The notes under the pieces were generated by a model. That model worked only from the letters and a program-made list of their open reading frames with translations, was not told where the DNA came from and ran no database searches. From NCBI GenBank assembly GCA_030323885.1, contig CM059187.1, positions 135,018,369 through 135,082,368 on the forward strand: a stretch of DNA of 64,000 bases, written 5' to 3'. The position numbers and the translations under genes were made by a program. The DNA comes from Branchipolynoe longqiensis (Eukaryota > Annelida > Polychaeta > Phyllodocida > Polynoidae). Below are positions 63,151 through 64,000 of the stretch, piece after piece. Each line of letters begins with the position of its first letter. Position 1 is the first letter of the stretch.

Positions 63151-63367
63151 TTATATTGTAAGCCAATATTGGATGGTCATGAAACGCTTTCAATCTCGCC
63201 ACTCCCCATTGCGCGGAGACGGAGCTGGCGGATGCGCATGTCTGGTTCTGTGTAGCGCCCCAGCGTCTGCTTGCTGACTGCTGTGTCTGCATCGCCTGAT
63301 TTCAAAACGAGGCCAAGGCACCACCTAATTTCAAAATGAGGCTACTCATCATTGCGATACTTGGAAG
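63151..63367. other. Unique sequence, no gene seen
   Basis: Short mixed stretch with a repeated CTAATTTCAAAATGAGGC-like phrase. Confidence 0.35.
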
Positions 63368-63890
63368 TTGATTCCCTCATCGAACCATGCTGCTTGGAAG
63401 TTCTGTTTCGAAACTGCGTCATCCACCCCAATGCAAAGACACTAAAGCCCCAGTCACATTGCAGCTTGCGACCACCTGCGACCACTTTGTGCCAAAGAAT
63501 CCACAGTGTTATATCCCGGTCACAGTACTGCTTACGATTGTTTGCGACCACTTCGTGACCACACACAAATGGGTTGGTCGCAAACAGGTTGCAAGTGGTC
63601 ACAAGTGGTCGTCAGTGGGCGCTGACCTCATTGCGACCAAAATGGTCTCAAAGGAGCTACTGCACTAAGAACCTCCTTGCGACCAAAAGGGTTTCCAAGA
63701 GGTCGACTATCATTGCTTTGATCGCAAGGAAGTCGCTGATGACTGTGCATGGTCACAAAGTGGTTGCAATCAGTCGCAAGCCATAATGTGACTGGGCCTT
63801 TAGTGTCTTTGCATTGTGTTGGGTGGCATAGTTTCTACACCGAACTTCAAGCTGCATGGTCCGTCCAATGAGGGAATCAAATTGTTTAAA
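63368..63890. repeat. Large fold-back flanking MITE D
   Basis: 63368-63434 (TTGATTCCCTCATCG, CCATGCTGCTT) is an imperfect inverted copy of 63811-63890. Together with the inner TIRs it gives arms of about 110 bp. Confidence 0.6.
63435..63810. mobile_element. Fold-back MITE D, filled with TTGCGACCAC motifs
   Basis: Ends AAAGACACTAAAGCCCCAGT and the complement AAAGACACTAAAGGCCCAGT extend as inverted repeats over about 38 bp, to GCTTGCGAC. The interior has many GCGACCA/TGGTCGC and GTGGTC words. The GGCCCAGTCACATT part of the TIR resembles the TIRs of elements B and C. Confidence 0.7.
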
Positions 63891-64000
63891 CCAAAACATT
63901 TAGTTAAATTAGATCCCTATGTATCCAATTTAGAAACGGGCGCGGTCATTAAGACATTTATTGCTAAGTCAATTTAATAGAAGCTGTCACTGCTAAGGCC
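63853..64000. mobile_element. GCATAGTCC-family MITE, partial at window end
   Basis: CTGCATGGTCCGTCCAATG, then AAACCAAAACATTTAGTTAA and CATTAAGACATTTATTGCTA follow the order of copy 1 at 39388. It is cut by the window edge. Confidence 0.55.

Overview
This 64 kb window is non-coding eukaryotic DNA, most likely from a marine invertebrate. I see no multi-exon host gene. Three things point to animal DNA: tyrosine-recombinase (YR) retrotransposons, tRNA-derived SINEs with Pol III A and B boxes, and many short TIR elements with 2-3 bp target duplications. A repeat at about 34.82-35.04 kb resembles the central and tail domain of the Meta-type SINEs I recall from molluscs. I therefore favour a mollusc (lophotrochozoan), but this is inference from memory of that family. 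Long poly-C/poly-G runs, polypurine tracts and minisatellites fill roughly half of the window, and most long open frames are artefacts of those repeats.

Layout. 0-5 kb: simple repeats and GC-rich unique DNA with a TATA box near 2.8 kb. 5-9.3 kb: SINE copies, tail-only insertions with target duplications, a Harbinger-like MITE and a 62-65 bp minisatellite. 9.3-16.3 kb: mostly microsatellite and polypurine DNA, with a possible regulatory island at 12.5-12.9 kb. 16.36-16.86 kb: an assembly gap of exactly 500 N. 16.86-21.76 kb: the only substantial coding locus, an Ngaro-like retrotransposon (gag, RT-RNase H, YR) ending in a split direct repeat. It lies beside a decayed second YR element (21.76-22.59 kb). 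22.9-25.1 kb: minisatellites. 25.12-27.97 kb: a 2.85 kb composite with identical 24-bp inverted ends. 28-35 kb: microsatellites, mariner-like MITEs and a CpG-rich island. 35.2-36.5 kb: a Harbinger-like MITE inside a SINE. 38.4-40.7 kb: MITEs and a 126-bp satellite. 41.5-43.7 kb: a 72-76 bp minisatellite. 44.3-45.0 and 55.8-57.0 kb: inverted copies of one repeat, the second carrying a truncated LINE insertion. 46-53 kb: SINEs and MITEs in several nesting orders. 53-64 kb: minisatellites, a 494-bp tandem duplication, a homeodomain-site-rich island at 55.1-55.5 kb and fold-back MITEs.

How the parts work together. In the Ngaro-like element gag would package RNA, RT-RNase H would make cDNA, and YR would integrate it. 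The 79-bp repeats B1 and B2 flank a block (A2) with a TATA box and initiator, as expected if A2 copies the element's own 5' end, which is hidden in the gap. The recombinase frame is broken by one extra base and a stop. The rest of the window is shaped by non-autonomous elements. The most striking are five Harbinger-like MITEs, each filled with its own short motif.
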